NCBI RefSeq assembly: GCF_017562075.2 | Contig: NC_054084.1 | Span: 38,317,499-38,381,498 of the forward strand | Source: Anopheles merus | Lineage: Eukaryota > Arthropoda > Insecta > Diptera > Culicidae | Direction of reading: 5' to 3' | DNA: 64,000 bases | In this document: positions 26,387 through 36,153 of the stretch, piece by piece | Layout: each line of letters begins with the position of its first letter | Position numbering within the stretch: the first letter of the stretch is position 1 | Made by a program: the position numbers and the translations under genes | Notes under the pieces: generated by a model | Seen by the model: the letters and a program-made list of their open reading frames with translations, nothing else | The model's database searches: none | What the model was told of the DNA's origin: nothing

Positions 26387-28132
26387 TTATTTCTTTATGG
26401 TACCATGATTTAAGTTTGGATCCCTTTCCATTGCCTTCTCTTGATTTTTTAAGCGCGTAAGCGCTTGTCCGTAACTATCTGGCAATTTAGGATTGTCGGT
26501 TTTCCATACTAAACCAATTTCGTATCCGTCGCCAGTATTTTTAAGCGTGTCTTTCATAATCTTTAACGCTCTTTTGTCTTCTTCAGAGGCACGGGTTGGA
26601 GTAGGTTTAACTCCAAATTCCTCTGTAGAAAAGAAACCACGCAAGATTTGCATCATGTTCTTGTTTTCTTCTTCGTACGTCTCTGTCATCACAAATGAGT
26701 TCTCTGTGACATTTGGCGTATTCGTTCCCCCAAAAATGACCCAACCAAGCCTCGTTTCATGGGCAATTGGTTCGTTTGGTCTACCTTCTCGATATTTTGC
26801 ACCATGGCAAAGATACGAATGTGGAAGGCCTAGTAGCACGGTAGGCCTCGCATCTGCATAGCTAGAGATACTAATGCCTTTCAAATGTTTAAAATTTCTT
26901 TGCAAACACGGAGCATCTATGGTTTGAACGGGAAGGTTAAGTTCCCTTACACTTCTGAGAACTTTTACTTGGAATTTTCTTTTGTTAGCTCCCTCTACTG
27001 TTATGGGAACTATCCTACTTTCTGTCTCTTTTTGAATGCTTCCGTCCGTCCAGGAGAGAGTTAGCGGTCTTTTTGGTCCGTGAACGTTTAGTTCTTTTCG
27101 GACACTTTCCAAAATAAGGCTAGTTGAAGAGCCAGGATCCATGAATGCATAAGTTTCGAATTTTCTGTCATTATGGTGCAAAGTGATGGGCATGATCCGA
27201 TAGAACAGATTATTCTTTTCCTGATGGCAATTTATTTTGTTTGTAGGTTGCCCTTCTACCGGATTTCTTTTATGAAACATACTATGATGCCTTTTGCCGC
27301 AACCGTACACACTACATTGTGGTAGTAGGCGACAGTTTTGGGCGTTACGGTTGCTGTACTTGCAGCAATTGGTGCAAATTCTATGCCGAATGAAAAGAGA
27401 TAATTTTTCATCGGGCGTCTTACCGTTCAATTGTCGGCAACGAGTGGTTTCATGAGGAAATCCACAAATTAGACATATCGTTTCCTTTTCTGGCCCTTTA
27501 TGACGATGCTGCATGTTTTGACGGTTCGACCTTTCTTGTTTGGCTACTCCTTCGTTCGCGGCCAGTATAATGGCCAGTTCTTCAGAGGGTTTCAGCCATT
27601 CTGCTAGGTCTTCTAGCGTAAGATTCTTATTATCTTGTTTCCTACTTATTGTGTGTTTCAACCATTCGTTCCTAAGTTCGGTTGAAAACCTTGATGTCAA
27701 ATCGTTTAGCAGCCTCTGGTCATTCAAAAAACCTTCTTGCTTCAACAACACAATGTTGTCAATGAGATTGCGCAAAGCGTTGGAAAATTCTAAAAATGCT
27801 GAGGGATTATCTGTCGTTATGTGCTTTACTACTAGTAATTCTAACAGTAAAGACTTGTAAATGCTTTCAGCATTTCCAAACATTTTGTCGAGCCTGTTTA
27901 ATACAAGCGGAATGTTTTCTGGGTTAAGCATTAACCCGCTAACCGCACGAAGTGCTTCGCCTTTCAGATGCTTTTGCAGCCTATTCATGTTTTCTAAATT
28001 TGAAAACTTACAAGCTCGGGAAGTTTCTTCGTAGGCTTGTTTAAATTGAGGCCAGCATTTATAGCTTCCATCAAAATCTGGAAGCTTTGAAAGTGTTACT
28101 TTCGAGTCCTTAGAACACAACGATTGAACCAT
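26387..28132 (-). pseudogene. gag-pro: BEL Gag (zinc knuckle) and aspartic protease segment
   Basis: A 581-codon open segment. The N-terminal half has the DUF1759-type Gag core (FDGSYKCWPQFKQAYE, then LKGEALRAV). A CX2CX3HX4C knuckle (CLICGFPHETTRC) lies near residue 220, followed by a second Cys/His-rich segment ending CGKRHHSMFH. The retropepsin-like (DUF1758) domain then carries the active-site string FMDPGSSTSLI near residue 335. It shares one frame with the upstream PHD segment, separated by a single TGA at 28151-28153, so the first ATG here need not be the native start. The downstream frame shifts near 26395-26405 into RT. It would form the particle shell and process the polyprotein. 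Confidence 0.85.
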
Positions 28133-28150
28133 TCTGTCTAAACTCTGAGT

Positions 28151-28612
28151 TCACAGTTTTACGTCTAAACTTGTCATTGGTTTTTCATTGACATCTTCTG
28201 ATTTTTTGTTTTGTATCTCTTCTTGTAGCCGTTTTAGCTCTTCTTCTATTCTTACTTTTTCTTTTTCTTTTTCTTCTTCATTTGTCATTTTTTCTTTCAG
28301 CAGTTTTTGCGTTTGCATTAGTGCTGACCTATATTCCTGCCGTTCAACTTCCCTATCTTTACATTTTTTGCATAAAAAATCTTTAACAGGTGATTTTATG
28401 TCTAAGCATGACAAGTGAAACCACCTGTCGCAATCAATACAAGTTATCAATTTTCCTATCTCATCTGGGTTCGTGCATAATTTGCAGTGCCCATTCGGAT
28501 TCTTTTTAAAATCGTATTCCATCTTGAACTCACCGTGGTTCAGATCCGCTTCAGCAGGGTCAACTCCTATTCGGCTGGTCAGGGACGGCTGGATCGGGAG
28601 TGATGTCTTCAC
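28151..28612 (-). pseudogene. BEL Gag N-terminal segment with PHD finger and coiled coil
   Basis: A 153-codon segment with a complete C4HC3 PHD-type zinc finger: C43, C46, C58, C61, H66, C69, C81 and C84, including the CIDCDRWFHLSC core. A highly charged Glu/Lys-rich helix follows (about residues 86-140) and is probably a coiled coil. A stop (TGA, 28151-28153) separates it from the Gag core in the same frame, with no intervening frame change, so it was probably the N-terminus of one Gag-Pol ORF or depends on readthrough. PHD fingers usually bind histone tails; a role in chromatin targeting is inference. The start at 28612 is the first in-frame ATG. Confidence 0.8.
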
Positions 28613-28975
28613 TGCTGCTTGTCTTCAAATACGACGTCTTCTGTATTACTCGCCGGTTGCCCTCAAACCGAGAACGATGGTTGCCTCAACCGGAACGATG
28701 TTTTCTTAGCGGTGGGTCGGCGGTCATACACACGACGGTCATACAAACGATGGATACACTCGTCACCATTAATTTCTTCAATTTGCTCTTCCTACGTTGC
28801 ACTGCGTCGGATGCCTTATGCAATATTTAGCTCGCGGCACACGTGTTTCGTTATACGTTTCGTCGGAGTTAACGTCCGATTCTTGCGACGCACGCGTTTT
28901 ACGATAACTGTTTTTTTCAACTGGCGCTAAACTGACGGTTTCATGTTGCGTTGCGAGAACGGATGCACCTTTCGA

Positions 28976-29369
28976 AGCTCGCGGCGTAAACGTATTGGTC
29001 ACCTTTTCACTAGTTCAGCTTTTGCCTTATACGTTGGCAGTGTCGAGTTCACTTTCGATTGCGTCACTTCACTAGCGGTAATGATCGCGTTCTATTCACT
29101 GTTGTGTCGTTGCACTTACAGTTCTTTTGCACTCACTCACCGCCGAGGCGCTTCTCGGGTTTTGCTTCGTCGAGCTCGCGGCGTACACGTATTGGTCACC
29201 TTTTCACTAGTTCAGCATTTGCCTTATACGTTGGCAGTATCGAGTTCACTTTCGATTGCGTCACTTCACTAGCGGTAATGACCGCGTTCTATTTACTGTT
29301 GTGTCGTTGCACTTACAGTTCTTTTGCACTCACTCACCGCCGAGGCGCTTCTCGGGTTTTGCTTCGTCG
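28976..29369. repeat. two 197-bp direct repeats in the BEL leader
   Basis: Units 28976-29172 and 29173-29369 are about 97% identical, with roughly five single-base differences. They lie between the 5' LTR and the first Gag ATG in a leader of nearly 1 kb. Being within the untranslated leader, the array could influence RNA packaging or promoter activity, as leader repeats do in some other LTR elements; this role is inference. Confidence 0.9.
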
Positions 29370-29589
29370 AGCAACTGGTGGGTGGCCCTTCTTCCTGGGC
29401 TGGCTGTCGTAGATCGGCTACGCCGGATCGTCGTCCGTCGCCGTTGTTTCACTATCACAACCCTGCTTGGGTTGCTGTGGGGTCTATTCACGCCTTTACG
29501 GGCTTGTTACTACTTCGGGTTTTTATTTCCCGATTTATTTGACTACTTGCCGAACCATTGGTTGATGCGTCCTCTCTGGAGCCACCATT

Positions 29590-29905
29590 TGTCGCGCACA
29601 CGAAAGTGTCTTTCGGAGCAGCAGCTTAAGACAGGCACAGTACACGCCGACTTAAGCACAATAATGAACGCACCAACTGGTTCTTGGCAAGTAATGGCTT
29701 CATTAATTTATTAAATTGATTTTGTACTCTAAAAATGCTGACCGTCGTCGATCAGCATATTCTTCTTAGTCTATTCTTCTTAGCCTATTTTTCCATTTAA
29801 TCGTTAAACCAGCGCGCATCGCTGGCGCGTTGCATAACGTAGCTAGTCAGCATTTATTGACCTAGCAACGCTTTGCTTTTTAAGCCTAAATTGTCGTCAG
29901 CGACA
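29590..29905 (-). repeat. BEL 5' LTR (element orientation)
   Basis: 316 bp, TGTCGC...GCGACA. It differs from the 3' LTR only at 29724 in the bases compared. On the element strand the substitution changes the TATA-like word TATAAAA to TACAAAA, so the promoter copy looks weaker than the 3' copy. AATAAA is retained at about 29707-29712. Confidence 0.95.
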
Positions 29906-31216
29906 CACGCAAAGTAATTGATTTCCTCTGGCTACAACGTCATCGATATGCTGTTTAAAGTTCAAACTAGAGTCAAGCAGAACGCCCAGGTCTTTGGCAT
30001 GATTTTGTCGATTAACTGCAGTGCCGTCCATGAAGTAGGTCCCAGTGACTGGGCTCCTGCATCGACTAAAAGACACACAGTAGCATTTCTCGATGCAGAT
30101 AGTCAGTCCATTACGCTTGCACCACGAACAGAAAATTTCGATGCAGTCTTGCAGGAATGTACAATCACCTGTGTTGTGAATAGGCGCAAAAATTTTTGCG
30201 TCGTCGGCAAACAGACTGATACTGTCGGGAGGTAAAGCGAGGGTAACATCGTTGATAAACAATATGAAGAGAAGCGGGCCAATATTGCTTCCTTGTGGCA
30301 CACCCGAGCTGCTGACTATTTCTTTGGACATGTGCTTATCAATTTTTACGATGTATGTGCGATTAATTAGGTAAGACTTAAGCCACTGTACGAGCGAGCT
30401 GGGAACTCCTAGCTTATCGAGTTTAGCGAGAAGAATTGCGTGCGGAAGAGAGTCGAATGCTGCTTTCAGATCTGTATAAATTGCATCGACTTGAGCTCCG
30501 GTATCAATTTGACTAGTGCAATAGGTTACAAATTCAACCAGGTTCGTGGTAGTCGACTTTTTTGGCACGAATCCATGTTGATACGGGCTTAGGTAGCTGC
30601 GGCATGCATGTAGCAGATATTTGTATATCACTAGTTCGAACACCTTGGCAATGGCACACAAAGATGTAATACCCCGGTAGTTGATGGCATCTGTCCTATC
30701 GCCCTGTTTGTAAATAGGAACCATCCAAGATTTCCTCCATGTTTTGGGGAAGTAGCCATTGGCTAGCGATGCATTGAACAATTTTGCAAGGATAGGTGCT
30801 ACTGTCGTTTGACAGCGTTTCAGCACGGTAGAAGGAATTCCGTCGGGTCCAGGAGCGAAGGAAGGCTTTAGTAGCGCTAGCAATCTGCGAAGCAATCTTG
30901 CTCCTTTGTACGTAATGGATTTCGGTGTATGAGTGGATTTTGTTTTGCTGTGGTAGAAGCGCCAAAACGAGTCAGGCCACCTGCAGAGGTTACGTTGGAT
31001 TTTACTCAAATATCAACGATATCGAAACCTGTTATAGCTGCAGTATAAAGAGTGCGTGTCAAAGTAGATCGATCGAGATCTTTGGCAGCGGCGCGTTTGG
31101 TAGTGACAATAAGCAGCTCTTTTTACACTTTTGAGTCGTTTGAGTGTGCGGTCCGCCCAGGGGGGGTTAGGTTTAGGACGCTGAACTGGGACGCATACAA
31201 CAAAGGCTTGCAGCAT
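29906..31216 (-). pseudogene. LINE ORF2 reverse transcriptase (upstream of BEL insertion)
   Basis: A non-LTR reverse transcriptase with the expected order of blocks: linker WADRTLKRLKSVKRAAY, then WRFYHSK, FAPGPDGIPS, a QHGFVPKKSTTTNL block, YTDLKAAFDS, SGVPQGSNIGPLLF and the catalytic FADDAKIF. An in-frame TGA at 31013-31015 lies just before the RT domain. The ORF is then cut by the BEL insertion and resumes at 21464. The 5' part, including the endonuclease, is absent. The blocks fit Jockey/CR1-like LINEs; I do not assign a family. Confidence 0.9.
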
Positions 31217-31236
31217 GAAGGACGATACCGTACGAT

Positions 31237-31337
31237 ATTGTTACCATAGCAGGATAGTCTACGTATGGGGGCACGGTCTATTCGGGGCTTGAACCCATGA
31301 CGGGCGAATCGAAGATAATCCCGTAAAGAAATCGAAG

Positions 31338-31339
<2 letters not shown>
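31237..31339 (-). mobile_element. SINE-like 5' part with B-box
   Basis: On the minus strand this segment holds GGTTCAAGCCC (31285-31295), a good match to the RNA polymerase III B-box GGTTCRANNCC, followed by ATAGACCGTGCCCCCATACG and a CTATCCTGCTATGG end. It is interrupted by the LINE at about 31236 and appears to continue at 20487. The short unit ATCGAAGATAAT is repeated at about 31306 and 31331. The tRNA-derived nature is inferred from the B-box and my recollection of Anopheles SINE-like repeats. Confidence 0.55.

Positions 31340-31415
<76 letters not shown>
31340..31415. repeat. (AT)n microsatellite
   Basis: About 76 bases of uninterrupted AT dinucleotides, next to the SINE-like segment. 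The translated Ile/Tyr repeats are artefacts. Confidence 0.95.
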
Positions 31416-31416
<1 letters not shown>

Positions 31417-34400
31417 GCAAAAACAAAATAAAGCTGCATAAATAAATATATAGCGCAATAAATAGCTGCATCAAAAGTCCTAGGATTGAAAAAGAACTGT
31501 TAAGCATCGTTAGGTGAATTAATATATCCATCTGAAATTTGACTTTTATTACATAATCATTCATGGAAATCGTTTCAGTTTTATTTTATATGTTTGTAAT
31601 ATTTGTCATAACATTGAAATTATTTTTGTATTTCCTTCTTTCACTTTATTACCTGTTATCCGATGTTTGTCGTAACATTTTTTCTTTCACTCTTAGAGAC
31701 ATTATAAATGCAACACACTTGTGGCCTAGTTTGTTTGTATTTATTAGTTTTTTTTATTAAACACTTATTTTTACAACTTGCGTTCCTCACATATGCACGT
31801 ACGACTTTTTCATTTGATTTTTGTGTTTTTTCTCCAGTTGACCTTCGTGTTTTTGTTGTTTTGTTTTCCACACTTCACCAAATCGTTCGCATATACTACC
31901 ATGATTTTGAACGTACTCACTTTTTTATTCGTTTAACCTTCATTTCAGCGCAAAGGAAATGATCGATGAAAACATAACCCTTTTTTTGTTTGTCGATTAT
32001 CATTTGGACAAATTGGTGTAGTTTTGATTTATTTTTGCTTTCGTTTTTTTGGTGCGAAATACACTTATCGTTTATTTCTAGTATTGTATGTGACAACTCA
32101 CTCCATCTCGGTTACACACATTCACAATTAGACGAATCAACTGTACTTGCTAAGTAAATATGTTTGTATCGTTAATATCATCGAAATAGTTCCCCTTTTT
32201 ACCAACACTACGACCGTTTCATGTTTCATTTTTCTTTATTACAACCTACTTTACCTATCTAGCTGACAGATCCAAAGTATCCAATATGGGTTTGAACTTG
32301 TTTCAGCGAATAACTGAACAACTGAATAACAATCCTTTCAAATATCAGGTGACAGTATTTAACTAAAAACCGTAAAAAAATTCCAATGCTAGCCCTTAAC
32401 AATCACTGTAGATAGATTGCATATGAACTACGATCGGATTGAGGCGATAGTATAAATTACCACAACAATAAATCAAATACCATTGCTGGAAGAATGAATC
32501 ACCACAACTTGAAAATCAACAATTCGTTTATTTTTCGACAGTTACCCGCACAGCAAAAAAAAGCTGTATAAATCTATGACACCTTCTACCCAACATCCCA
32601 ACCTTCTACCCAACCTCAACTGTTTAATAATCTTATAAAATATGTAAATGCATGCTCCGATGGAATAAAGATGTAGGAAATCTAAATCGGAAGGAAGTAC
32701 TTTTAATCGCTTACCAAACATTATCAACGATCAGTGAGCTATTTGTTCATCGAATATCCGCTGTAACATCGGGATGCATTTCTGCCTTTCGGACGCATAG
32801 GATTGTGGAGCGAAATGAAAATGCTGCAATCTGCACTTTAATAACGTTCTTTCATTGCAACTCGTTCAATGAATGCTTCTCAAATTGGCAAATAGAAGCT
32901 CCCTAGTATAGCACATCTGAAGCGCCGGAACGAACGCCCCTGCATCTGATTTACCGCATCTTAGTTTTTTTTATTTTTTTTTATTCAGGAGTAACGGTCC
33001 AAAAAGGCCGTATTGCTTACATCTTCGTTTTAGAGATGGAAACAATCACCGTAATTGATTGAAAACAATATTTACTCGCGCAATATTGTGCAAAAAATGG
33101 CTGTCTTGCCGTAGCAAAATGAAACTATTGATCCTTACGAAAACAGATGATTTTCATCAAGCTTTTGAGCTCAACGCAAAGGATTCAATAGTTTTAAAGT
33201 TTCCCAGCAAACAGTGGAAGATGTTTGAATAGACTTTTGCTTTGAAAAAAAAAAAGCAACCAGCGCTGGTTTTATTAAACGCTCAGATTGACTTCACCAA
33301 AAGCATGCAAAGACAAAATGTTTTTTTAATTGTTCTATTTAAGAACACATCGTCCAAAACAATGAAAGAAACAAAATCGAAACGAACCCTGTCGAAATTT
33401 ACCCGAATTGCGCTTTCTTGCTATGGGATTGGTTTTGTCAATGTCTTTGCTTTCTTTCGTGTTTCATAAAAGTTTTCATTCCAAACCATATCAAACAAGC
33501 AGAATGCTAGGCAGTTTTGGGGGGATGGTTAGTACGTTTTTGCTTTGTAACTTGTCCACGGTGGATGAGTTTGATGTGCGTATGTAGGTTCGTTTGATTA
33601 TTGGTTTCAGCTTTGATTTTCATTGGATATTGTTTTGTGCTTTTCCGGAAGGGCGTTTACCCCATAGTGACGAGTTCATCACATGCATTAAGAATACTGG
33701 AGTGTACGACGTTTTACTATTTCAAGGTTTCATGGGACTTTCTTCTATTGAGCAGAGTTTTCATCTCTCATTATCGCATTGTCTGTTCGATAGAAGTAAC
33801 GAAAAAAATTACAGAAAAAATGCAAACAATTTTAACCGTTTGATGGATGAGCTACATCGTACTATTACTGCGAGGGTTTTCTTTCACCAGATCAACATTG
33901 ATCGATCATTTTCTGGATGCGTTTTACCAACATGGCAATATGGCTTTGCTCACCTTTCCAAATAGACGATAAAAATTTGTTTTTTTAAACACCCTTTTGA
34001 CCTCATTAACTAGTAATCCCTTTATAGTTCCCATCCATGTAATTTCTGCTCTGGGAACTCGTTTTCTTCCGCCAGTTTGTCTTTTCAAAAAGAAATATTT
34101 ACGGTTTTTTACAGTGTCGCTAATGGCTGGAAACTAGTACGTGTCTACATGATACATGCGGGTTGTAGATTCGATTTTTACTTGCATTATTTACAGTATA
34201 TCGGCTGACAATTACTGGAATCGTCACAATGATGCTCCACCTTACGTAATTATAGTAAGCATTTAATGCTCTTGTTTTCTGGGCAATTCAACCCTGCGTG
34301 TTGCACCGTTTGTCTGCAGCCATACGGTACCATCTATTGAAGGTTAATAAATTTCGATTTAAAATTGCTCTGTTACTATGCACTCTCATCACTTTTGCAA

Positions 34401-34901
34401 TTTATCGTTTTCCTGCGAACTGGTGAAGAGCAAAAGTGCAATGCTACAATTTCATTTAGGCTCGAACGATTGTGCCCGCATCGTAAGCGGGTATTAGCAT
34501 GTAAGTATGGATTTTAATGGAATATTTTACAAATAATATTTACTGTTTCCCCGGAACGCTGGTGAGAAAACTATCAAAAATCGTGCTTCATATACGGCGA
34601 ATTGGCTTATCTCGTTTCTTGTCCACCTCGGGAATAAAATACCTACAGAACCTGCGACAGATACAGCTACTCTTAACTGACATCTTCATCTTCGATTTGC
34701 GCTTTGCTTGGTTCTTAAATATTGAAAAATGTATCGAAATGGGGACCACATGTGGTTAAAAAACTAGACTCATGGGGTTCATCATCCGTACTTACGGTGG
34801 AACAGTAAGAACAGGGAGGACAATTTAGGTGTTTATCGTCGTGTGCTGTTCGGGGCAGGTTTGGAAGATTATTATGGGTTTGGACGATTTTTTTGCTTTA
34901 C
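31416..34901. other. noncoding stretch downstream of the last visible cadherin exon
   Basis: AT-rich DNA without recognised exons. At about 32966-33030 the minus strand reads AATACGGCCTTTTTGGACCG followed by CTGAATAAAA and A-rich sequence. This resembles the 3' hairpin and tail of a decayed non-LTR element, but no coding part is left. A 13-bp direct repeat (CCTTCTACCCAAC) occurs near 32583 and 32598. The terminal cadherin exon was sought here and not found. Confidence 0.5.
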
Positions 34902-35075
34902 CTGACTGCAAGGGACTTAGTGAGCCAGAGGTACTCCCACAACCTTCGTGGGCGCAGTTACGCAGATCGTCGAATGGCCCGGAGGCTGAGTCGATGTCGA
35001 TGCGTCGCTTCCGGTCGTCCAGGAACACGTCCACCTTGCTGACGACCTGGTCGGATACGAAGGCAATATCTGGAC
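34902..35075 (-). CDS. CadN2: neural cadherin exon 8 of those visible: catenin-binding tail
   Basis: A 174-nt internal exon bounded by an AG acceptor (35077-35076) and a GTAAAG donor (34901-34896). It encodes the distal cytoplasmic tail ending FDDLRNCAHEGCGSTSGSLS plus PLQSG. The core corresponds to the beta-catenin-binding region of classical cadherins, which in Drosophila CadN reads FDDLRNYAYEGGGSTAGSLS (from memory). The Tyr-to-Cys, Tyr-to-His and Gly-to-Cys replacements show divergence, which is why I favour the CadN2 paralogue. The exon ends in phase 1. The remaining C-terminal residues must come from a terminal exon not found in the window. Reading through the donor would add about 26 residues and stop near 34825. 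Confidence 0.85.
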
Positions 35076-35307
35076 CTGTTGGTACGTTTTTGGAACGATC
35101 AGAACATAATAAAACATTGTTAGCAATCGTTGTTGGCCCACGGATATAAATGAGCTTCCCATTAGATTACAAAAAACTGACGCATACAAACAACACGTAA
35201 CATTGAAGCAGCAAACGATGTTTGGACAATACTGCAGAGAGCAATGCATGCTCTTGCTTGGCGCAAAACCCCCAAAAAGGCACATGCAAACGAAACAAGC
35301 TACTTAC

Positions 35308-35517
35308 GTACTGGCGATGCATTATGTTGAACGAGCTCTGGCAGCGGACCGATCGGGATCTTGAGTGTCTTCATGTCAAACGCGGTCATGTCGTTCTCGC
35401 CGCCACCTTCGTCGCAGTAGTTGATGATGTTTTCACGGATGTCGTCCTTGGTGGCCGGCTTCTTGTTGAAGTTTGCTGAACGACGCCGGGAGCAGGAAAA
35501 ATAAACAAACAACAAAA
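35308..35517 (-). CDS. CadN2: neural cadherin exon 7 of those visible: second half of TM and juxtamembrane tail
   Basis: A 210-nt exon. The acceptor AG (35519-35518) follows a pyrimidine-rich stretch and the donor is GTAAGT at 35307-35302. It starts with the C-terminal half of the transmembrane helix (LLFVYFSCS), then the stop-transfer RRR, then DIRENIINYCDEGGGENDMT, which corresponds to the p120-catenin-binding juxtamembrane segment. The start was fixed by phase: the preceding exon ends with one base (A), which joins TT here to make an Ile codon and gives an uninterrupted helix. The exon ends in phase 1, matching exon 8. Confidence 0.88.
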
Positions 35518-35615
35518 CTGTTGCGCGTGGAAAGGAAGAAACAAAAACAAAACTTGTCTTTAGAAAAGATTTGCAAAATAATGCTTTAAGCACATCGAGA
35601 CACGTTTCCACTTAC

Positions 35616-35857
35616 TTATGATAAGTAATATGCAAGCTATTACGGCGGCCAAGGCACTGGTGCTGGATTTAAGCGCTTGTCGTTCCTTCAGAAACTCACA
35701 ACTCTCGCCCCAGTACGAGTCCGGACAGATGCACTTGTATTTCAGGCGCGGCTCCTGGTTGATGCAAGTGCCTCCATTCAGACAAGGATAGTCCAAACAC
35801 TCGTTCCGATCGATGCAGGTCTTGCCTTCCGGTGAGATGATCATACCATCGCCACAG
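35616..35857 (-). CDS. CadN2: neural cadherin exon 6 of those visible: EGF module and first half of TM
   Basis: A 242-nt exon with acceptor TATAG and donor GTAAGT (35615-35610). It encodes the end of one EGF-like module (CGDGMIISPEGKTC), a calcium-binding-type EGF (DRNECLDYPCLNGGTC to CICPDSYWGESC), a short stalk, and the first half of the membrane helix (SALAAVIACILLII). The helix is completed only by the next exon, 98 nt away. The incoming phase (one base, C) completes an Ala codon with the previous exon. Confidence 0.9.
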
Positions 35858-35950
35858 CTATAGCGAAAGAGGTTGAATGCAAACATAAGCTGTTAGTGCT
35901 TGACCACAACGAGCACGCTCTTTGACAGTAAACGAGGTCGAGGTACTTAC

Positions 35951-36121
35951 GCGCACTCGTACTTGTTCCACAGGTCGACACACGCGAACGGATCCGGACA
36001 GTACGCGTTCTGGCAAGGATTGTTGGAGGAACAGTAGCGGTCGATGTTCTTGGCCATCGTGGCCTGAGCCCACTGCGTACCGTTGGTGGCTGGCGGAAGT
36101 GGCAAGCTTTTACCGTCCAAT
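35951..36121 (-). CDS. CadN2: neural cadherin exon 5 of those visible: post-LamG linker and EGF
   Basis: A 171-nt exon with acceptor CTGCAG and donor GTAAGT (35950-35945). It encodes the end of the second laminin-G module (LDGKSLPLPP), a linker, and a cysteine-rich EGF start (CSSNNPCQNAYCPDPFACVD, then LWNKYEC). The strong match to the same place in Drosophila CadN (GKHLPLPPAMNGTQWGQATM, from memory) supports the assignment. The upstream intron is filled by a hAT element. Confidence 0.9.
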
Positions 36122-36145
36122 CTGCAGAGGAACGGGAAGAGATCA

Positions 36146-36153
36146 TTATAAAC
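36146..36153. repeat. 8-bp target duplication TTATAAAC (left copy)
   Basis: TTATAAAC occurs here and again at 36670-36677, exactly flanking the hAT element. It fits the hAT target pattern nTnnnnAn. Confidence 0.9.

Larger units (their letters stand above)
21465..29905 (-). mobile_element. BEL/Pao LTR retrotransposon with env-like ORF
   Basis: An 8441-bp element with 316-bp LTRs beginning TGTCGC and ending GCGACA. On the minus strand the order is 5' LTR, long leader, PHD-finger Gag segment, Gag with zinc knuckle and protease, reverse transcriptase/RNase H, integrase, env-like ORF, polypurine tract, 3' LTR. Protease-RT-RNaseH-integrase order, the YVDD catalytic box and the 5-bp duplication CACGC place it in BEL/Pao. 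The sequence just inside the 5' LTR (about 29586 downward, TGGTGGCTCCAGAG) may be the tRNA primer site; I cannot assign the tRNA. The gag-pol frame is broken at several points, so this copy is not autonomous as sequenced. The env-like ORF is open. Confidence 0.95.
20851..31236 (-). mobile_element. 5'-truncated non-LTR retrotransposon, interrupted by a BEL element
   Basis: A Jockey/CR1/I-type LINE copy on the minus strand. The retained parts are the linker before the reverse transcriptase, the reverse transcriptase itself, the C-terminal domain, a short 3' UTR and the (TAA)n tail. The endonuclease domain is missing, so the copy is 5'-truncated near 31236. A complete BEL element (21465-29905) sits inside the RT ORF, flanked by the duplication CACGC. 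Removing the BEL and one CACGC leaves the frame continuous across the junction. The clade assignment is tentative. Confidence 0.85.

Noticed and set aside
28943..29714. Plus-strand ORFs of 109-152 codons in the BEL leader
   Set aside because: They are produced by the 197-bp repeats and the LTR on the antisense strand, and have no domain.
31123..31564. Minus-strand ORFs with IYIYIY runs
   Set aside because: They come from the (AT)n microsatellite.
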